Shown: one piece after another, positions 1-10,522 of the stretch
Layout: every line of letters starts with the position of its first letter
How positions within the stretch are numbered: the stretch's first letter is position 1
Source: Acanthaster planci
Taxonomy: Eukaryota > Echinodermata > Asteroidea > Valvatida > Acanthasteridae
NCBI RefSeq assembly: GCF_001949145.1
Contig: NW_019091550.1
Location: 376,126 to 402,067 of the forward strand
DNA length: 25,942 nucleotides
Direction: 5' to 3'
Made by a program: the position numbers and the translations under genes
The notes under the pieces: generated by a model
The model's database searches: none
What the model saw: only the letters and a program-made list of their open reading frames with translations
Told to the model about the DNA's origin: nothing

Positions 1-1485
1 TGTACACACTCAACCTTACACCTGCACATCGAAAAAAATGATGTCACAGAAAGATTTCTACAAATTAATTCCCAGAACTTGATCTGTTGTCTATATATGT
101 GTTTTTGTGTTCACAAATTTAAGTCGAGGTTAATAATGCAGGATGATCAGACTCAACGTGATACGACCCGCAAAGCTATCATTGTTGTTTCATTCATTGG
201 AGATAACGTTAACTTGCATAGTAAAAAATGATACCAGCCAACGTACCAGGGCAGGGGCCTACCGCACGTGTATGAGCTGAGGATGCAGAGATGAGGTAGC
301 GAATTTCTTAATTCACTTTATTCCACTGGATTTGTGCTTCTTATGACAAGGATTGGTCATTTTAGAAAAAACATTTCATGTGGAAAAGGTTGTCTCGTAG
401 TGTTAGTAGGGATCAACTGATGATCGGATCGGACATCAGATTGGGCCAATGTTTGGCAACACTGGCAAAACATCAGATCGGTATTAAAAAATTTCAATGA
501 AAAAATCATTAAAAACATCAGTATTTTGGGCCTGTTTGCAATGATTCCAGTAAGGTTGTGCAACAGTTATCATATTCGGTTATGTGCCTTGCCATTGGGT
601 ACCAGTTTGTCTGTTGCATTATTGTTTGGGCTGGTTTGTTTACAGCGGTTTCTGAATTCACATAATTGTGATTGTGACAATGGATGATGCGGAATTTGGG
701 ACACATGAGATGGGGGATTCGGCCCTTGCAAGGTATCCTGATCGTAGTAACATGTCAATAAACGCGCACTACGGGTCAGAGGCACCCAATGGCTGAATTT
801 GATTGTTGTGTGATGATGATAGCGGTGTGTTTGTGCTTACAAGAAGCCAGTATGGTGTGGTTTTGCGCTATCAAGTGGAATACCTCTTTTTCCAGATCAA
901 TGAAAGAAAACTACTGTTGCGGTAAAGTTAGTTACTCGTTTTATTTTTGGTTTTGGATAACAGGTTTTGAATTTCGGAACCGGATTGCAGAATTCAACCC
1001 TGATAATCGAAAATCCGGATTGGAATCCCACCCCTAAGTGTACATATACACCAAGCTAGGGCGATGTTCAAGCGTGTGTTCTATACCTATATGACAGTTC
1101 CTTCATTGCTTCATAAAGCTCATATGCAAACAAACTAGCACACATGTGATTTACATGTATCTGCGCATACATAAATAGTCTGAATGTGAAAGCTCGGTGC
1201 ACTCCTGGTAAACAGCAAAAGTAGAAGCTGGTGTGATAGTTCACAGTCTAATGAGAATTGGGTTCTTGATCATGAGTACATGTATTTATGACATATAAAA
1301 CTTAGAATGACTAACATGATAGGAACTAGGTGCTGAAACCACAATGAATCTGCATTGAGAAACCAAGCCAAATAGAGATGACTTCAATGGCAGACAACAG
1401 AGGACTTATTCAACTTTTTTTACAAATCTGACTTCTTTGGCTAATTTGATAGGAATGGGATAAGCAAAGTAAAAACAAACTTTAC
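1..1485 (-). other. UNC119 intron 2 (partial), no gene seen
   Basis: This stretch follows the exon 2 donor and should be intron 2. It contains several open frames of 60-80 codons on both strands, none with a recognisable motif. Around 420-540 there is a loosely self-similar stretch in which CATCAGATTGGGCC-like and CATCAGATCGG-like words recur, suggesting an old repeat. I found no UNC119 exon 3 here. Confidence 0.6.
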
Positions 1486-1599
1486 CTGATGGAGGTGGCT
1501 TTGCAATCTCAAAGAGGACTGTTGACGTGTCCATGTCTCTGATTTTGAACCTAGTGAAGTCTATATTATAAATGTTAGCATCTGGATCACATAAATAAT
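1486..1599 (-). CDS. UNC119: UNC119 homologue, coding exon 2
   Basis: Internal exon of 114 bp. The acceptor is a pyrimidine-rich tract ending in CAG just above 1599, and the donor GTAAAG begins at 1485. It enters and leaves in phase 1, matching the single base left over from exon 1. The translation covers the start of the beta-sandwich: [15 protein letters not shown], then the highly conserved [20 protein letters not shown], nearly identical to animal UNC119 proteins. The next expected segment (…GRFVRYQFTPAFLRLR…) was not found between 1 and 1485, so exon 3 probably lies beyond the window. The coding frame shows no stops or shifts, so the gene looks intact where visible. This is one of the two strongest gene calls in the window. 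Confidence 0.95.
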
Positions 1600-2804
1600 C
1601 TGTGGAAGGAAACAAATACGGAGGGTTAACAGTTTGGAAAATTATGAAAACTACATGGTACCAAGGGTGGCTCCAGAGTCTTGACAGTGTCCCCCTTAGG
1701 CACTCTTGTGTGGTTGTGTGTGGTTGTAATAGTTAACAGCCGAGTATTAACTCAAATGCTCTGCGAAACCATCTGGCTTGGTAATGGTAAATCCTCTTGA
1801 CCTATGCAAGACTGCATTACTGTCCAGTTGGGATCTAGAACAGAAGGCTGGGCTATGGTCTGACATCATATGTCAGGTTGGTGAGATTTTAATCCAAGTT
1901 AATCACATCCTAAATGTACATGTTCCTTGCAATTCCACCCATATTTACCTGTAGACATAGAGTAGCAAATACGGGAGCCTAGAAGCGATTTTCACCAAAA
2001 ATTCTTTCAGAGAGCATAATGGCAAGACATTACCCAAGAAAAAAAATGATTCTGAAATTGTAGTGTCATTTTATTTTTATTAAAAAGGAAATCCTTTGCA
2101 AACTGAGACTTTACTGATTACCTCAGGGCTGCAAACACTCAAACACTGAGCAAGAGTCACACGTCAGATTGTATTCTCATGCCCGTATGAGATCTTTCAC
2201 ACAAAAAAGTTAATTGTATTATTAATTACACTTGTGTTTGTTAGGTAACAAACAAAAAGAGTTGTTTTGGGAAAGCTTTTGCCCTTCAGTCAACAGTACA
2301 GAAAATTTTAGCAATGGTATTTTTGCATTTGCTGTTATCAAACAAGACCTGTTAAATGGAATGGACTATTTAGGCAACTTCACCTGACAACTGACTTCGT
2401 AATCATGACAACACAATTGTGTCTTTAAACTTTTAAAATTAGCATGCCTAAACAAACACAAGATGAAATGGCATCAATAATCAACGTCATGATTTCGTCA
2501 TCACAGAGTCCTCAACCTGATGCATGCGGAGCGTACAATATGTTTGGTTCGTTTCATCAGGAAAATGAGAGGGTGTGAGTAAAAGCTCAGATATTTTCAA
2601 GCAATAGTCTTAAAACCATGGGTCAAAAGATTTTAAGAGCTACATGTATGCATCAGTTTGGAATCTTTTTTAGGGAAGATTTCGTTTAGCGACATAAAAC
2701 CTGATCAGCATTGAACTGACCTAACTGGGCTGCATTCAAAAACCCATAACGTTACAAACACATAAAAAGTAGGGATGCAAGTCACACAAAGTAGTGACTT
2801 GAAG

Positions 2805-3520
2805 TTCTGTCAGCAGGTCAGGGACCAAGGCTTGATCTGGCAACGCCGCGCCATTGCTTAATTGAGTGATGATGAGGTCATTCTGATCTCTCAAGATTCC
2901 GAAAGTTTCCGAGATTTCCATTTTAGACACTATTCTGGAAAATCCACAAACAAATCATAAAATTGGCAAAATTAGCTTGATGAAAACATTTACAGGACCA
3001 TTTATACTTCTCAAAAGAGCTTATCCAAAGCTCACTTTTTTTAAAAGAACTGTTTTTTGGGGGGGGGAGTATTCTGCAACATTTCTATGCCAGTATGTTT
3101 TCAGCAGCAGGCAACCATGGCAGCCATTCACATGTGCATGAAAGACATTAGATGTCTACACATTCACATCTGTCAAGGCCAATATTCCAAAACCCACTTG
3201 ACAAAAAATATGCTTTAAACAATCAATGAACACATCAAATACCAGCAAATTTATACATAAATCAAGTTTAGCAAAAACTTCCATATTTTTGCAAGATGAT
3301 TTTGTCAGCTGAATCTGTGTACTTGGCAGTAACAAACTGACATCGCCTGAAAGGTTCTCAGCTATGCACTTTAAGGGAACCATAGACCTGGAGGAGAAAA
3401 ACAATGGACTGCCAACTCCAGCGGGCGCACGTCGTTCTTGCGTCAACCGGAAGTGCTGAAGTTACCAGCACAGACAACTTCCGTGTTGCTGTCGTCCGTA
3501 TGTTAAATTGTGCCGCGTGC
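2805..3520 (-). repeat. Dispersed repeat family A, copy 1
   Basis: Read on the minus strand, this stretch aligns in pieces with 7525-7851 plus 8821-8868 (plus strand) and with 22526-22735. Shared blocks include a GTTGGCAGTCCA word followed by a T/C-rich run and GGTCTATG, then an AGCT…AAAGG block, and near its end GTTGCCAGAT with TGGTCCCTGACCTG. The middle (about 2940-3300) does not align well, so this copy is diverged or carries unrelated insertions. It holds a perfect ETS-type word, ACCGGAAGTG, near 3448. No transposase is visible and I cannot name the superfamily. Confidence 0.6.
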
Positions 3521-3576
3521 ACATAGTGTTGATCTTTCCTCCTAAAAATGGCATACATTTCCAGGAAATAATTGAG

Positions 3577-3735
3577 CAGTTGTTGGAAGCAGTGCCTAAA
3601 GACACAAATAGTTGGTTGAGTTTCTATGGTATACTGAAGGGGCCAGATCCAGCCCAAAAAAAGCGAAAAGACGAGGCGGAACAGAACACGAGCGACAAGA
3701 ATGGAGGCAACACAATGCCTTGTGAGGAATTGTAA
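3577..3735 (+). other. Possible terminal exon, plus strand, unknown product
   Basis: An acceptor-like stretch ending in TTTCCAG is followed by an open frame (EIIEQLLEAVPKDTN… ending GNTMPCEEL, stop at about 3733). The C-terminal part is rich in K, D and E. An AATAAA signal lies at 3908-3913. The frame begins just outside family A copy 1 and runs antisense to UNC119 inside its intron. No family is recognised, and upstream exons are not identified. It could be transposon-derived coding sequence or chance. Confidence 0.22.
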
Positions 3736-6700
3736 AGATCTGAAAATAGCGTTGTTTTATGGGCGAGTTCACAAAATTTGAATATTAGTGCATTAGGGTT
3801 TCAAGACCAAAGTCTGATTTCTTCTTCAGCTTAGTTGAAACATCGTCAGCCTATCATTTAGAAGTCATTTTAGTGCCAAAGAGTGTGGTGATAATATTAA
3901 CATAATTAATAAAAACTACAAACAACGTAAAAAATGAATAAGAAAAATGACTTGGTTTGCTTGTGGTCTGGTGCAGTATCCTTTTTCACTTCATTGTCAT
4001 TCTCCTTATATTTCATTTTGTGGTGCCACAGTAGCCTTCCCACAGAATTTCTGCCCACATCGTTAGTTAATAATCCTGGTCCTGGTAAGTACAATGAGAT
4101 GGCTGGTTGAGTTGGTTGTTGACTTGAGTTTTCCTGTGTTAAATATTTGAAATTTGATTTCTTAAATGGGAATTTTAACAAGTTTCGTTTTTTATGGTGG
4201 AGTCATTTTCAAGCATTTTCTTGTGTATGGATGTTTTATCCATATTGCACTGCAATGCACGCTTTCTGTTGATGTTCACATGTAAACCCCTCATGTTAAC
4301 CCCTCTGTAAATGTTTGTTGAGTAGTAACCAGAATTTTAGGCATGCTATATGCTATATCTATTCAAAAACCATAAAAACATATTTAAACTCTTGTTTAAA
4401 AGTAAGTCTTGGCCAGATACCATATCTTAGGTTCATGTTATCAAATTGGGCTGATCCAACCAAGCAGATCTGAACCCTTTTATTTTACTTATTTTTTTAG
4501 TGTAGTTTAGAACCATTTTTGCAAAGTTTTATATTTTTCTGTAAATTATGAATAAAATGTTACTAAGTTAACATCTTTTGAATTACCTTAATTATGTACA
4601 TTCCATCTCACTAACTGGAATATGTTTTTTTGGTGACCATTTGATTGTAACAGTTCAGAATGTTGCCACACCTACAAAACTGCCATTTGAAATGAAAAAA
4701 AAATGCAAGTGGAATACGTTCTTGTATATGAAAAAAGAAAGTTAGGTTTGAACCCCATTCAAGCGAGCTTTTCTTCACTCATACTTTGTTGAATCTCACT
4801 CCTTTAGGTTGTGCAAGCATCACCTGCACCATCCCCTAAATTGGTGGCTCCCATGAACTTGAACGATGTGAGAAGGGAAGCCATAATGTTGAGGACCCAA
4901 TAGCTACTGACAGCAGACTGCAACTTGCAAGGAGTACATTGACTGATCTTATCAGCAACTTGTAACACCCATAAGGACCATAAAACATTTGCAGACCAAA
5001 TGCTTCAACCACTATGCACCCATGCACACTGGCAGGTGCACTTAACACAATCATATGAAATCTAAATTTGGAGGATTCCATAAATAGTAGGGAGAACTAC
5101 ATGTATATGGTAGCTTCAAATAGCTCCAGTTTTGTTTACAAATACTGAATTTTAAAATTCTTCTTGACATACGGGTGGTATTTCTTAGTGCTACTGTAGC
5201 ATAAAAATCGCTCATTGCAAATATATGGGATTAGAAAAAAACTTCACATATAAGATGGACACTTTATCCCTGTCTCAATTTCATGGAATGACACTCGTAA
5301 GTCAGTGGCATCTCCAATGAACTGTATAACAGTCTTATGTACAGAGTACGGTCTTTTGTTACAAGGCTCAGTTCCCCTTGTCCAAGTTTGGAGACCCCGG
5401 CCATGCATATAAAGCATACGTGTCTGGATCCAGAATCCCGGGCAGGAAGTGGTTAATCACTGATATTGATGCCAGAGTCCACCACTCAAGTATTATGATG
5501 ACTAGGACACATTACACATTTCAAATGTGTCACATAATTTTGTACATGAATACCTGCAGACTTAAGAACTCTGCTCTATTCCACATCATTGGGGAGACCA
5601 CTGTCCTCGGTTATGCCACCCACATGAAAGCCTTTTATCAATATGGACAAATTCAACTAAAAACAAAAAAGGCGTCATACAGTATGCTTTGATGAAACCT
5701 CAATTTTATTTGAAAAATTGACAGAGACAGCTTTAAAACTTGCATATATATAATAAATGAGGTGCTTGAAATAATACAATGTATGTGTACATTGTAAATC
5801 TATTTCTTTACATTTTGTGATTCGTAATTTTGGGGATTTGGTCGAATTACAAACCAATTTGAGTAATATTCAGAAGTACTTACTTGCTCCTCTGGCCAAG
5901 GGAAGCCAGAAACTCGTCCGTAATCTGCCTGAAAATTTCTCAAGCTGACGCAGCTTGTCACTTTTTTCCCCCAAACAATTCTGACTGCTTATAAAAATCC
6001 TATTACATACATTTTGTGAAGCATGACATATTTGCGTACAAAGTCATTGGGGAAATTATGCTATGGGCCTTCATGTTTCCCACACATTTTTCTAATATAA
6101 AACAATGTCCCTTGAAATTTAAGTTTAAATCTTGTAGAAAAACACAAATTTGCACATAAGCCTAGCATTGTTAAAAGACTTGAATCTGAACAGGGGGAAC
6201 ATGTACTATTTTTCCCCTCGAAAAATTCGAAAACCCCACCAGATGAGTATTTGTAACGCTGAAAATTGCTTTACAAGTCAGAAAAAAAAGGTTTTGCTGG
6301 GTTAACCCAACCAAACCTGGCTGTCGCTGAGAGCTAACATCATTGCTCAATCATGTTTGCAGATTGGCATGATTGGTGCATGAAAAAAAATACATGCACA
6401 GCTTTCCCTGTCTAAAAGGCTCACAAATTGTCAATAATTCTCACATCAGTGTTACGTGCGACTAATTCCAAAGAACCAAAATGAAGTAGGGGACGACAGA
6501 GATGAACATGACTGTAGAGAAAAGGAAACCAGCAACTATATTTACAGAAATTTATTCAGTTTACATACCAAAAATAATAATAATTAATTAAAGCAATTTA
6601 AATCAAGGTTACTATTTGTTTATAAAATTAAATGATAACTTATAGGTTGTTGTTGAGGACTTGATTGGGTCAGGTTGGGACAGTCAAGTTGACTGTCGGT

Positions 6701-6752
6701 GTTCTGTTGCAGAGGGACAACTCAGGCACAGCTGGCTGAAGCACTGGCTGGT

Positions 6753-7010
6753 GCACCTGGTTGGCCTGATTCAGGCCATCTGGGGTTGAGCCTTAGAACC
6801 GGTCTGGTCCTAGGCCATGTAGGAAGAGCGTCAGAACTGGTCTGGTTCCAAGCCATCTAGGAAGAGCGTCAGAACTGGTCTAGTCTTAGGCCATCTAGGA
6901 AGAGCCTCAGGACCGGTCTGGTCCTAGGCCATCTAGGAAGAGCCTCAGAACCGGTCTAGTCCCAGGCCATCTAGGAAGAGCCGCAAAACGGGTTGGTTTG
7001 GGCCATCAGC
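6753..7010. repeat. 38-bp minisatellite, about 5 clear units plus degenerate edges
   Basis: Units of exactly 38 bp follow each other from 6791 to 6980. Each has the core GGCCATCTAGGAAGAG and a variable CAGAAC(C/T)GGTCTGGTC part. A diverged unit precedes them (about 6753-6790) and a decaying partial unit follows to about 7010. Units differ from each other by a few bases, mostly transitions. Because 38 is not a multiple of three, a conserved repeated peptide is not expected. It lies in UNC119 intron 1. Confidence 0.9.
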
Positions 7011-8076
7011 TTGAAGGAGAGAGGGCCAATTGGACATTGGCTGGAGTGATGAAGGTTGGCAACACCCATCAGTTGAAAAAAGAACAGAGCCCCTGGCTGA
7101 AGGGTGGCTGTGGTGTGATGAGTGCACCCAAGCATGGTACAACCCACTTCTTAAATACATGTGCACCCAGAAAATAATAAAAGGGCCATTACATGACCGG
7201 TCGGCCCACTGGGTAACATCTTAACAAAAGAATATTGGGTACAAAACACAATACATAGGGTCTGCTGCAGAACAGTTTAGACTTTAAAATACCACAAATG
7301 TCTAAAGAAGAGTTAAATAAAAAAAAAACTGCAGGCGAATTATAAAGGAAGAAATGTCCCATCTGTAACATCAGTTTACTCATAATTATCACAATATCAC
7401 AACATGCTTGTATGCTGTCTATCTCGTCCATTTTGTGATTTTTTTCACGAAAAAGAAAAAGTTCCGAAGCAAAATTACGAGCGCAGCGCCAGTTGCTATT
7501 GTTAATCGCACGTGAACAATGCTTCAAAAGTCAACTGGAAGTTTCCTGTGCCGGCAACTCCAGAGCTTACGGCTGACGGAACATGTTTACACGCAATGCG
7601 TGGTGCGCCTACTGAAGTTGGCAGTCCACTGTTTTTTCTCCTTGAGGTCTATGAAGGAGCCTGCACGTAGCTGAAAGGAATATTGCTGTTACATGAAAGG
7701 AAGTACGTGGGGTCAAAATCCAGAGTGTCATTGCCATTTTGTGGAAGATGTGGATCAATGAAGAGATCGGGTTCATCCAAGAGCCATGATCTAAAAATAC
7801 ATAACTTTAAATGATGTCATTGTTTCATTAGGTGATGTATGCACAGTCTAGCTAGTCCAAGTATTAACTTGGACTCTAGGAATTGCCTTTTTAACACTTT
7901 GACATGGTCAGGTGATTGTAGGGTCCAAGTACCCTCCATAGGCTTTTCCTACAGGTACCTTTGATTTATTTCACTCAAAATAGCTTGCACATTGTTGAAA
8001 CCCGAATCAAAATCCTCAGAATTCACTTCCCAAACAGTACGACAATATATGAGCTATTTTGAGTGAAATCAATTAA

Positions 8077-8717
8077 CCTAACCTTGTTGGACCTACATGG
8101 ACATTTGTAACCTTTCCCAATCACACAAACTTCAACACCTTGGAAAAACACTCTTACCTCACAGTACTTTACCCGATCGCAGACTTCAACAGTACTCTTG
8201 CTGCAACAGTACCCAATCACACAAACCTCAACAGGTCTTTACTTGTGTGATCTTGTTTGATTGGGTACAGCAGGCCTACTGCACAGTACAGAGAGTATGG
8301 ACAGGCAGTACCTATTCAAGCGAACTCACACACCACCATTCTACATATCCATACCCAACTGCCTGACTGCTGGGATCATTGTGGTCAGAAACAAGGAAGA
8401 TTGTCCTTGTTATGGTAATTATTTGATAATATTACACATTACTTACTTACCATTTCAATGGAAAGCTTTCCATCATTACATAATCTTTAAAAATACAGCA
8501 CTCATTTGAAATTCTTGATGGTAAAAAGTGATGCTAAAAAGTGAAAGTGCCACAGCACCCATTCAGTCAAAATTCAACAGGGTAAGAGCAGGCCGACAGT
8601 ACACATTTACACAAAAGTAAACACCAGGTAGTAAATTACCAGTACCCAATGCTACAAACTCGCACACTTTACCATGTTTACTGGTGTTGAATTCTGTGTG
8701 GTTAGGGAAGGTTAGGG
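8077..8717. mobile_element. piggyBac-type non-autonomous element flanked by TTAA
   Basis: The element is flanked by TTAA at 8073-8076 and 8718-8721. Its ends are CCTAACCTTG… on the left and …AAGGTTAGGG on the right, an inverted repeat of about 10 bp beginning CC(C)TAACCTT. TTAA duplication with termini starting in CCC is the hallmark of piggyBac elements. The empty site exists in this window: the solo family B arm at 10065 onward reads GTGAAATGAATTAATGGAAA straight across this position. No transposase is present. The left part contains loose repeats of CCCAATCACACAAAC-type words (8114-8260). Confidence 0.85.
8114..8260. repeat. Degenerate short repeats with an inverted copy
   Basis: CCCAATCACACAAACTTCAACA near 8116 recurs as a diverged CCCGATCGCAGACTTCAACA near 8171 and as CCCAATCACACAAACCTCAACA near 8212. 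A partly inverted form (TGTGTGATCTTGTTTGATTGGG) follows near 8245. The copies are about 40-55 bp apart. They lie inside the TTAA element and are probably its subterminal structure. Confidence 0.55.
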
Positions 8718-8868
8718 TTAATGGAAGGAAAAGCCTACGAAGGCTTCTTGGATTCCACTACCACCTGACCATGTCCAAATGCTAAAAAAGTAATTCGGAG
8801 AGTCCAAACTTCGTGGACTACAGTCTAGTGGCATTGCTAGATTGAGCCCTGGTCCCTGACCTGAACTG

Positions 8869-10029
8869 ACTTTGGATGATTTTCTGAAAATGTCATGGTG
8901 TAGCCTAAGAGATTGGGAGCTCCTCGATTTACAACAACCTGACATTATTAGTCCTCACATTTATACAAAAGTCATTGCAAGTAGTTATTGCCAAGAATTA
9001 TTCTTTATCAAATTACGACTCAGGATATACATGTACAGTATTCAGATTACGGAATTTTTTTTTCTAAAATGTTTACATTAAAGTCAAGAATTATTTTCTG
9101 ATCTCTGAAAGTCAAATTCTGCTTTCTTCCGCTTTCTAAATTTTGTGTACAAAAACTGTATGTGACTGTACATGCATGTACATGTACGTACTGTAGGCCT
9201 GCATTTACCGTACATCTACAGGTATCTTTGGCATAATAATTCATGTAGGGCCTACACGCACCATGTCACTGTGATGATGTGATCTTGGACTGGTTCCCGT
9301 CCCTATTGATTTATTCATAAGCAGTGACACGTCTGGACCCTATGTAGGGAACAGGGACCTGTGTGATCTCCGCAGTGCGGAGCCAAAGGAAATCAATACC
9401 GAATTCTGCGATATCGCAAAGGAAAAACAGTAACCAAATGTTACTTTCAAAGTGAGTTAAACAGTGAAAATGACTTGTCATTCCTAATTTGGGTTCACAT
9501 TTATTGGATTAATTGTGCAGAAATGATCAAAAACATTTATTTATTATTTTTTTACGAAAATTGCATTTTCCGATTTACCCCCAAATCTGCGGTTTTGCAG
9601 ATTTTCCGCAAAGCGGAAAATTCTTGACTTTAGTTTACATCCACTGTAAACTCGCACTCTCTCACCCACATCTCCTCTAAGTAAGGGGGAAGTGTAGCAG
9701 TGTACTTGAACATACGTCATTACATGTATTAACTGTCCAGTTGTGCACTCCATATTTATGCATAGTCAAATGCATTATGGGAAAAGCCATGCTGTGGTTG
9801 GCAAGATGGCTCCTGTGGCCTGATCGCACATTTCTGCATAAACCTAATTGTCTGTTTGTATTTGTTTATTACCAAATTGTCACCCATAACGCATAATGCC
9901 ATAACGCATAATCCTGTTACACCATATGTGAAGAAACCATATTAATCATTACTAGGCCTAGTATTAGAATCTCTGATTCTCACTTAGGCTAATCCATAGA
10001 CAGACACATTAGAGTTTAAGGTCAGTTTT
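8869..10029. other. Intron segment with a cluster of short perfect hairpins
   Basis: No gene is supported. Three hairpins stand out: CTCCGCA/TGCGGAG at 9368-9382 (1-base loop), AAATCTGC/GCAGATTT at 9583-9604, and TTTTCCGC/GCGGAAAA at 9602-9620 with a 3-base loop. Short TACATGTA-type words are dense at 9030-9195. The hairpin words resemble subterminal structures of small DNA transposons, but I could not define two ends. Confidence 0.5.
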
Positions 10030-10187
10030 AGAGGTGAATTGGGAGGATTTTGATTTGGGGTACCAGCTATTTTGAGTGAAATGAATTAATGGAAACAAAA
10101 GCCTATGGAAGGTACTAGGACCCTACTATCGCCTGACCAAGTCAAAATGTTAAAAAAGGAAGTTTGTAGGGTCCAAGTTACTCTTAA
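10030..10187 (+). repeat. Solo arm of foldback family B
   Basis: This stretch matches, in the same orientation, the reverse complement of the left arm and spacer edge of the foldback element at 7852-8028. Shared text includes GAGGATTTTGATT, AGCTATTTTGAGTGAAAT, AAAAGCCTATGG and GGGTCCAAGTTA. No matching second arm was found upstream, so it is a partial or solo copy. It preserves the unoccupied TTAA site that is filled by an insertion at 8073-8721. Confidence 0.75.
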
Positions 10188-10332
10188 AAAGCCTTAACAT
10201 GCATTCAACATGACTAAGCCTCAGCATGCTACAGTACAGTAGGCCTAAGCTTGCTGAGTCACGTTGTAAGTATTGACAGACATTGACAGAAAAGATGTTT
10301 TAGGCTACATTTCTGAAAAATTCTAAACTCAC

Positions 10333-10522
10333 TTTCTGTACAACTAGTGAGCTTAAGTACATCTTCTGGTGTGACGATATCTTTTTGCAGTAGTTCTTCT
10401 TCTGATACCTCTGCACTCGCGCTGGTCGCCTTCTTTGCTTTCGCTTGTCGGTGCAGGAACCCACCACCTTTCTTTTTACCTGCATTACCACCACTGGTAG
10501 GGGGCACATCTGGAGTACTCAT
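10333..10522 (-). CDS. UNC119: UNC119 homologue, coding exon 1
   Basis: This exon encodes the N-terminus of an UNC119-family protein, a beta-sandwich chaperone that binds the acylated N-termini of ciliary and signalling proteins and releases them on ARL3-GTP (family knowledge). It reads from an ATG at 10522 for 63 codons plus one base. The N-terminal half is low-complexity and basic (KKKGGG, QAKAKK), as in vertebrate UNC119 proteins, followed by the family signature ending VTPEDVLKLTS. The donor is GTGAGT at 10327-10332. The leftover base joins exon 2 to give TENYLC, exactly the wording found across this junction in UNC119B. Only an upstream exon carrying the 5'UTR could change the start; no in-frame alternative is needed. 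I am confident of the family. The choice between UNC119 and UNC119B is not meaningful here, since invertebrates usually have one gene. Confidence 0.93.

Larger units (their letters stand above)
7852..8820. mobile_element. Foldback element (family B) with 8-9 bp target duplication
   Basis: The left arm (7852-7986, minus sense) and right arm (8053-8076 plus 8718-8820) are inverted copies. Both contain AGCTATTTTGAGTGAAAT at the inner edge, AAGCCTA(T/C)G, CACCTGACCATGTC and an outer AGTCCAA…TTGGACT-like end. The spacer 7987-8052 is unrelated to the arms. Flanks repeat CAGTCTAG (8 bp) or ACAGTCTAG (9 bp), which would fit hAT or Mutator-like insertion; superfamily is undecided. The element has no coding capacity. 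Its right arm is itself interrupted by a TTAA element at 8077-8717. Confidence 0.82.
7525..8868 (+). repeat. Dispersed repeat family A, copy 2, split by a foldback insertion
   Basis: Two parts, 7525-7851 and 8821-8868, together align with copy 1 (minus strand) and copy 3 (22526-22735). Between them sits the foldback element of family B, flanked by the duplicated word ACAGTCTAG (7843-7851 and 8820-8828). In copy 3 the same place reads GCACAGTCTAGTGACGTTG without interruption, so copy 3 shows the unoccupied site. The minus strand of 7660-7790 has an open stretch beginning SWLLDEPDLFIDPH after an acceptor-like TTTTTAG. Copy 3 shows a related but broken KDKPDHFIDVH there, so the family may once have been coding. 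Confidence 0.75.
1600..10332 (-). other. UNC119: UNC119 intron 1 (8.7 kb), packed with repeats
   Basis: The intron is bounded by GTGAGT at 10327-10332 and a C/T-rich acceptor ending CAG near 1600-1602. Contents that I can support are listed separately: family A copies, a foldback element, a TTAA element, a 38-bp minisatellite and small hairpins. Outside those (about 1600-2800, 3740-6750 and 7010-7520) I see AT-rich sequence with no convincing coding region. Short open frames there lack family signatures, and most are interrupted by stops within 100 codons. Confidence 0.85.

Noticed and set aside
2736-2930. Minus-strand frame MSKMEISETFGILRDQND… as an exon
   Set aside because: It overlaps family A copy 1, and the equivalent part of the other copies is not open in the same frame.
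4744-4757. GGTTTGAACCCC as a tRNA or tRNA-derived SINE B-box
   Set aside because: No A-box at the right distance, no cloverleaf arms, and no repeat boundary or tail.
4807-4900. Acceptor-like CTCCTTTAG followed by an open stretch (…APMNLNDVRREAIMLRTQ) as an exon
   Set aside because: Only about 30 codons, no upstream partner exon in phase, and no recognisable family.
5378-5692. 104-codon plus-strand frame (…GDPGHAYKAYVSGSRIPGRKW…)
   Set aside because: No motif, no splice sites that fit, and no related copy in the window; long frames of this size occur by chance in 26 kb.
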